Positions 60,058 to 64,000 of a stretch of 64,000 nucleotides of DNA are shown piece by piece. Source of the stretch: Yaniella flava (GTDB lineage Bacteria > Actinomycetota > Actinomycetes > Actinomycetales > Micrococcaceae). Below the pieces are notes generated by a model. That model worked only from the letters and a program-made list of their open reading frames with translations, was not told the DNA's origin and made no database searches. Location: the NCBI RefSeq assembly GCF_039529295.1, contig NZ_BAAAMN010000020.1, forward strand, positions 20,198 through 84,197, read 5' to 3'. Numbering within the stretch: the first letter of the stretch is position 1; every line of letters begins with the position of its first letter. Made by a program: the position numbers and the translations under genes.

Positions 60058-60319
60058 GGCACCTTCTTCTCTGTCCTGATATGCCCAACCTCACCAATTG
60101 GGAAATTCTTCAAGTTTATCAGCACTGCTGCCAGCGGTGCGTAGAATTGGGCGAACAGTCAGCTCAACCTTATATCGACCCTTATGCGCTTCCTGTGAGC
60201 ATCGGCTGTTTCGTCGCGGTTGTTGCGTCCTATAGGTTCTGCCTTGGAACGATATTCTGCCGTTTTGTTCGACTCCCGAACGAGATGGCCGTTCCGCTTC
60301 AGAAAGGAAGTGATTGGCA

Positions 60320-61080
60320 ATGACGAATAACTTCGATCTAGAGACCATTTACGGTGCCACGATCTATGACCAGGACAACGAAAAAGTTGGAGCTATCAAA
60401 GATGTTTACCTGGACGATCAGACTGCAGAACCACGCTTCGCCACCGTCAGTACGGGACTTTTTGGTATGAAACAGACTTTCGTGCCACTCGATGCCGCTC
60501 GCGCTTCCGGAGAAGGCAATATCACGGTGCCATTCACTAAGGACTTTATTAAAGACGCTCCGAATATCGATCCCGATGGACACCTTGATCCCTCGGAAGA
60601 ACGTCGAATCTTCGAACACTATGGCGCCGAGGGCACAACCCGTCTGCACCAGCTCCAGATCAGACTGCAGCAGATGGCGGTAGAGAACACGCAGTGGCCT
60701 ATGAGGAGCGCCTCAATGTCGGCAAGCAAGATCATGTTGCCGGCCAGGCTCGGCTCCGGAAACGTGTGGTATCAGAGCGTCAGCAAGTCGAAGTGCCTGT
60801 CGAGCGCGAAGAGCTCGTCGTTGAACGTGAGAAGATCGACCCAAACTCTGGTGAAGCACAAACCGGTTCACTCGACGACGCGGCGGGCTCTGACGAGACC
60901 ATTACCCTGCATGAAGAACGCCCAGTGGTCGAGAAAGAAACCGTAGCCACCGAGAGGGTCAACGTCGACAAGCGGAAAGTCACTGACACGGAAACCGTGA
61001 CTGGTGATGTCCGCAAGGAAGAAATCGACGTCGATGCGGACGATGTTGCTCGCGGCCGACACGGCAAAAACGGCTCGTGA
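60320..61080 (+). pseudogene. PRC-barrel / DUF2382 stress protein split by a frameshift
   Basis: Starts at ATG 60320 (GAAAGGAAG upstream) with a PRC-barrel domain (TIYGATIYDQDNEKVGAIKD) up to about residue 105, EHYGAEGTT. The sensible continuation is in the next frame: PSAPAPDQTAADGG, then AYEERLNVGKQDHV and a DUF2382 domain (RLRKRVVSERQQVEVPVERE), ending at 61080. Adding one C to the CCC at 60639-60641 restores a single protein of about 253 residues with the usual PRC-DUF2382 order. So either a 1-bp deletion or a sequencing error in a homopolymer. Such proteins are general-stress related. Confidence 0.8.
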
Positions 61081-61116
61081 ACTGCCGATTACCACCCGTC
61101 GAGTGAAATAGCTGAT

Positions 61117-61154
61117 GCCGACGTCTCTTTTGAGTAACGGCTAGACGTGTCGGC
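61117..61154. terminator. hairpin between the PRC/DUF2382 gene and acs
   Basis: GCCG-ACGTCT (61117-61126) pairs with AGACGT-gt-CGGC (61143-61154), with a small bulge; outer CCACCC/GGGTGG may extend it. Located between convergent genes. Confidence 0.5.
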
Positions 61155-61182
61155 GGGTGGCCGGGCTCTAAACCAGCAACCA

Positions 61183-63297
61183 CTAACGGTTCTGCAGTAC
61201 GTCGGCGATCTTGGCAACGGCCGGTTCGTTCTGCAACGAGGTCGTATCACCAAGGGTATCGCCCGTGTATAACTGGGTGAGTAGTCGGCGCATGATCTTG
61301 CCCGAGCGGGTCTTGGGGACATCGGGGACGAAGACGACATCGTTGGGTTTGGCCACCGGACCGATCTGTTTGGCCACCAACTGGGTGAGTTCGGCTTGTG
61401 CCTCAGCCCCTTGGAACTCGCCGCGCGTCACGACAAACGCGATCGCACAGTGCCCGGTTTTGGGGTGGGGGACCGGGGTGACGCCGGCTTCGATCACATT
61501 CGTGTGCGACACCAGGGCGGATTCGATTTCGATGGTCGACAACCGGTGACCGGAAATGTTGATGACGTCATCGATGCGTCCGAGAATCCAAATGTCACCG
61601 TCTTCATCAGTTTTGGCGCCGTCGCCGGCCAAGAACCAACCGCGGCCATCTTCTGCCCAGTGGTAGTCATCCCAATACGAGTTGTAGAAGCGCTCTGGGT
61701 TGCCCCATACGGTGCGAGCGGCGCCGGGGCCAGGGCGGGTCACGACGATGACGCCCTGCTGATTGGTCTCTGAGGCATTGCCCTGTTCATCGACGACGGC
61801 AACATTGACGCCGGGCAACGGACGGGAACCGGACCCGGGCTTGAATGTGGTATCTGTTTGACGCGGCGAGATGATGGTGGAACCGGTTTCCGATTGCCAC
61901 CAAGTGTCCACCATCGGCACGCCTGCCGGGGTGTTGCGGCCAATGTGTTTGCGAGCCCAGTGCCAGGCTTCCGGGTTCACCGCTTCACCAACGGTGCCGA
62001 TCAACCGGATGGAAGATAGATCGTATTCGCCAGGCGGGCCGTTCTCGTGCCAACCCATCAGCGACCGCAGCAGGGTGGGCGCTGTGTAGTAGCTGGTGAC
62101 ACCATAGCGGTCGATCACTTCAAAGTGCCGTGAAGTATGCGGCGCGTTGGGGACACCCTCGTAAATGATTTGGGTGGCACCATTCGACAACGGACCATAG
62201 ATCTCATAGGTGTGGGCGGTGACCCACGCCAGGTCGGCGGTACACCAGTGCACATCGTCGTCGCGTTTAGAAACATCGGGATTGGAAAACAAGAAGTCGT
62301 AGGTGACGGATGCGTGGGCCAAGTAGCCGGCGGAAGTATGCACGAGACCTTTGGGTTGGCCGGTCGTGCCCGAGGTGTACATGATGAACAGTGGATGTTC
62401 GGCTTCGAATGCCTGGGGCGTGTGCTCGGTTGGCTGCTTGGTGACGATGTCGTCCCACCACACGTCCCGGCGTGGCGTCCAAGGGATATCGGTATGACCG
62501 GTTCGGTTGACCACCAGCACGTGTTCGATGTTGTTATCACCGGCTACAGCTTCATCGGCAGCGGTTTTGACCGGCACGGCTTTACCTCGGCGGTACTGAC
62601 CGTCGGAGGTGACAAGCAGTTTTGCGCCGGTATCTTCGACGCGGAATTTCAACGCGTCTGCCGAGAACCCGCCAAATACTAGGGAGTGGACGGCACCGAT
62701 GCGAGCACACGCCAGGGCGATCACGACGGTTTCGACGATGACCGGCAGATACACGACCACGCGGTCACCGGCCTCAACACCCAGTTCGGTTAGCGCATGT
62801 GCGGTTTGGGAGACTTCTGCTAAGAGGTTTCGGTAGGTGACAGCTCGACGGTCACCCGGCTCACCTTCAAAGTGCAGTGCGACTTTGTCCCCGTGGCCGG
62901 CATCAACGTGGCGGTCCACGCAGTTAGCCGCGACGTTGAGTGTGCCACCGTCATACCAGCGAGCAATGGGGCCACTTTGGGTGTCCGGGTTGGGCTGAGT
63001 CCAGGAGTGAATGTTGGTGAAGGGTTGTTCCCATTGCAGACGGTTGCCAGCTGCTTCCCAATAGGCGAATCGATGTGCCTCGTTGACCTGCTGGCCTGTG
63101 GCATCGCCACGGTAGTGGGCTTGAGCTGGCTCACGACCTGGATTCACATCAGGATCCGCGGCGTCAACAATGGACTGTGGCAGTGGGCCGGGAAGCCCGT
63201 TTGGTAGGTGCGCGTATTGCGCATCGAAGAGTTCCGCTGCCAGCCCGGCACGGTAGATCACGGTCGAGTCGGTGGTGTCGACTAGGGATTGAGTCAA
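61183..63297 (-). CDS. acs: acetyl-CoA synthetase
   Basis: 704 residues, slightly longer than the usual 650, with extra N-terminal residues. Adenylate-forming motifs: YTSGTTGQPKGLVHTSAGYL, WWQSETGSTIIS, GWFLAGDGAKTDEDGD, and the C-terminal PKTRSGKIMRRLL whose Lys is the regulated acetylation site. Converts acetate, ATP and CoA to acetyl-CoA. Fits the neighbouring aldehyde dehydrogenase and the pyrimidine pathway that also feed acetyl units. Confidence 0.95.
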   Translation of the reverse strand: MTQSLVDTTDSTVIYRAGLAAELFDAQYAHLPNGLPGPLPQSIVDAADPDVNPGREPAQAHYRGDATGQQVNEAHRFAYWEAAGNRLQWEQPFTNIHSWTQPNPDTQSGPIARWYDGGTLNVAANCVDRHVDAGHGDKVALHFEGEPGDRRAVTYRNLLAEVSQTAHALTELGVEAGDRVVVYLPVIVETVVIALACARIGAVHSLVFGGFSADALKFRVEDTGAKLLVTSDGQYRRGKAVPVKTAADEAVAGDNNIEHVLVVNRTGHTDIPWTPRRDVWWDDIVTKQPTEHTPQAFEAEHPLFIMYTSGTTGQPKGLVHTSAGYLAHASVTYDFLFSNPDVSKRDDDVHWCTADLAWVTAHTYEIYGPLSNGATQIIYEGVPNAPHTSRHFEVIDRYGVTSYYTAPTLLRSLMGWHENGPPGEYDLSSIRLIGTVGEAVNPEAWHWARKHIGRNTPAGVPMVDTWWQSETGSTIISPRQTDTTFKPGSGSRPLPGVNVAVVDEQGNASETNQQGVIVVTRPGPGAARTVWGNPERFYNSYWDDYHWAEDGRGWFLAGDGAKTDEDGDIWILGRIDDVINISGHRLSTIEIESALVSHTNVIEAGVTPVPHPKTGHCAIAFVVTRGEFQGAEAQAELTQLVAKQIGPVAKPNDVVFVPDVPKTRSGKIMRRLLTQLYTGDTLGDTTSLQNEPAVAKIADVLQNR

Positions 63298-63466
63298 GAA
63301 AAATCAAAACCTTTCCATCGGTTCTGGCGGTAGCACCTGCACAGTGTGTGGTTGCTGCGGCGTCAACGAGCCAGATCTCTTAGCCGCTCTGGATGGGTAC
63401 GTTGATCACTTTAGGCAATAACCCCGTGGAACGAAAATTGTGCGGTCATATTCTGCGCTCGCGGCG

Positions 63467-63955
63467 TTAATACAGCATTTTGTGTGGTTGGTAGACGCCG
63501 ACGGATTCAGCGACCTCTTCAACAGTCTGGCCGTTTCGCAGTATAGAGGTTTCGGTCAGCAGACCATCAGCACGGATACCGTAGACCGGCGCGGTGAACG
63601 AACTGTGTGCTCCGAAGGCATGTGCTCCGAAGGCATGTGCTCCGACATCCAAGATCGCCAGCAAATCGCCCTCGGCAAGATCAGGTAACTGGATGCGTTG
63701 ACCAATCAGTCCGGACGGCCCTGCGACGTCGTAGTAGTACAGCTCTGTGTCGTCTTTGAACTCACCCTCGGCGTCATAGGCCTCGATGCGTAACGGCTGG
63801 CCTTGAGCATATGGCGCATCGACGTGGACCACAGCAATCATTCGACCATCAAGGTCCTTGGTATATTCAACCCGGGCAAGGATCATGCCGGCTTTTGCGG
63901 TCAGTACACGGGTGAAATCCGTGGTGAGCTCATATTGTACGCCCGGCATGGGCAC
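63467..63955 (-). CDS. C-terminal beta-domain of a diaminopimelate/ornithine decarboxylase-like protein (partial or decayed)
   Basis: 162 residues from GTG 63955, directly after an in-frame TAA. AKAGMILARVEYTKDLDGRM, the VAGPSGLIGQRI strand and EGDLLAILDVGAHAFGA match the C-terminal barrel of fold-III PLP decarboxylases (PF00278), where GP-C-E-S normally supplies an active-site Cys; here it is GPSG, so the Cys is absent. The N-terminal TIM barrel with the PLP lysine is not in this frame. A triplicated AHAFG segment comes from 15-bp DNA repeats. It may be a broken gene or a stand-alone domain; the window ends 45 nt further on. Confidence 0.5.
   Translation of the reverse strand: MPMPGVQYELTTDFTRVLTAKAGMILARVEYTKDLDGRMIAVVHVDAPYAQGQPLRIEAYDAEGEFKDDTELYYYDVAGPSGLIGQRIQLPDLAEGDLLAILDVGAHAFGAHAFGAHSSFTAPVYGIRADGLLTETSILRNGQTVEEVAESVGVYQPHKMLY
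63604..63648. repeat. 15-bp tandem repeat inside the decarboxylase-like gene
   Basis: The unit TGTGCTCCGAAGGCA is present twice in tandem, followed by a partial third copy (TGTGCTCCGACATCC). On the coding strand this gives repeated Ala-His-Ala-Phe-Gly. In-frame units, so it changes length without breaking the frame. Confidence 0.8.
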
Positions 63956-64000
63956 TTACTTGGAGGTGGAAGTCCTCTGGAGGAGAAGATGGTTTAACTC

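Noticed and set aside
1..64000. CRISPR arrays, tRNA, rRNA, prophage or complete insertion sequences
   Set aside because: No regularly spaced repeats, T-loop-type GGTTCGA-TCC signatures, rRNA segments, phage structural genes or intact transposase were seen on reading; only remnants and one pRiA4b-type passenger gene.

Overview
The window looks like a chromosomal contig piece from a moderately high-GC actinobacterium, probably a Micrococcaceae-type organism. The grounds are actinobacterial families (DUF3151, a DUF222/13E12-type HNH protein, PspC, NAD-linked dehydrogenases), an IdeR/DtxR-type iron box, many GTG/TTG starts, and several genes whose -10 box lies only 6-8 nt before the start codon, as in leaderless mRNAs. 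Genus assignment is inference; there is no rRNA or tRNA gene here that I could recognise. A 29-base run of N (51263-51291) marks an assembly gap.

Layout. 1-4.4 kb: a methionine ABC importer operon (metN-metI-metQ) with a second, tandem metQ, and a divergent DUF3151 gene. 4.4-14.3 kb: an organosulfur region. A SAM-I-type riboswitch (4740-4827) precedes a 44-codon ORF and a DszC/SfnB-like flavoprotein; facing it is a tightly coupled minus-strand operon of a peptide-type ABC importer (binding protein, two permeases, fused ATPase), a second DszC/SfnB-like flavoprotein and a DszA/NtaA-like monooxygenase. 14.6-20.8 kb: accessory patch with a VapBC module between two decayed copies of a helix-turn-helix fragment, a pRiA4b ORF-3-like protein, PspC, a carnitine-type acyltransferase, a small membrane protein interrupted by a TGA, a zinc alcohol dehydrogenase and an acetyltransferase remnant.

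20.8-35 kb: a reductive-type pyrimidine/hydantoin catabolic island. Dihydropyrimidinase, a nitrilase-fold carbamoyl amidase, an M20-type carbamoylase, an LLM-family oxidoreductase and an NCS2 nucleobase permease form one minus-strand operon; a class III aminotransferase and CoA-acylating semialdehyde dehydrogenase form a second; a PucR-type regulator lies between them, and a TRAP transporter (dctQMP) lies upstream. Together they can be read as uptake, ring opening, removal of the carbamoyl group to beta-alanine, transamination to malonate semialdehyde, and conversion to acetyl-CoA. No recognisable dihydropyrimidine dehydrogenase is present, which makes the LLM oxidoreductase the most interesting gene in the window.

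35-64 kb: mostly housekeeping and transport. purA-thrC; an HNH-DUF222 protein with a clear promoter; mismatch uracil-DNA glycosylase; a CoA-binding protein with metY; an arylsulfotransferase-like lipoprotein; a BCCT transporter; two further MFS genes; a lipoprotein pair; an IdeR-boxed siderophore-interacting protein; DUF488; a Rieske-DUF2231 protein; an alkyltransferase-like protein; an AraC regulator with aldehyde and alcohol dehydrogenases and an MFS transporter; a frameshifted PRC-barrel/DUF2382 gene; acetyl-CoA synthetase; and, at the right edge, a C-terminal piece of a decarboxylase-like gene containing a small tandem repeat.

The best candidates for something new are (1) the SAM-responsive organosulfur locus with its riboswitch-sequestered ribosome site and unexplained 44-codon ORF, and (2) the pyrimidine island in which an LLM flavin/F420 enzyme occupies the place of dihydropyrimidine dehydrogenase. 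All functional statements rest on reading the sequence and family knowledge; no searches were run.
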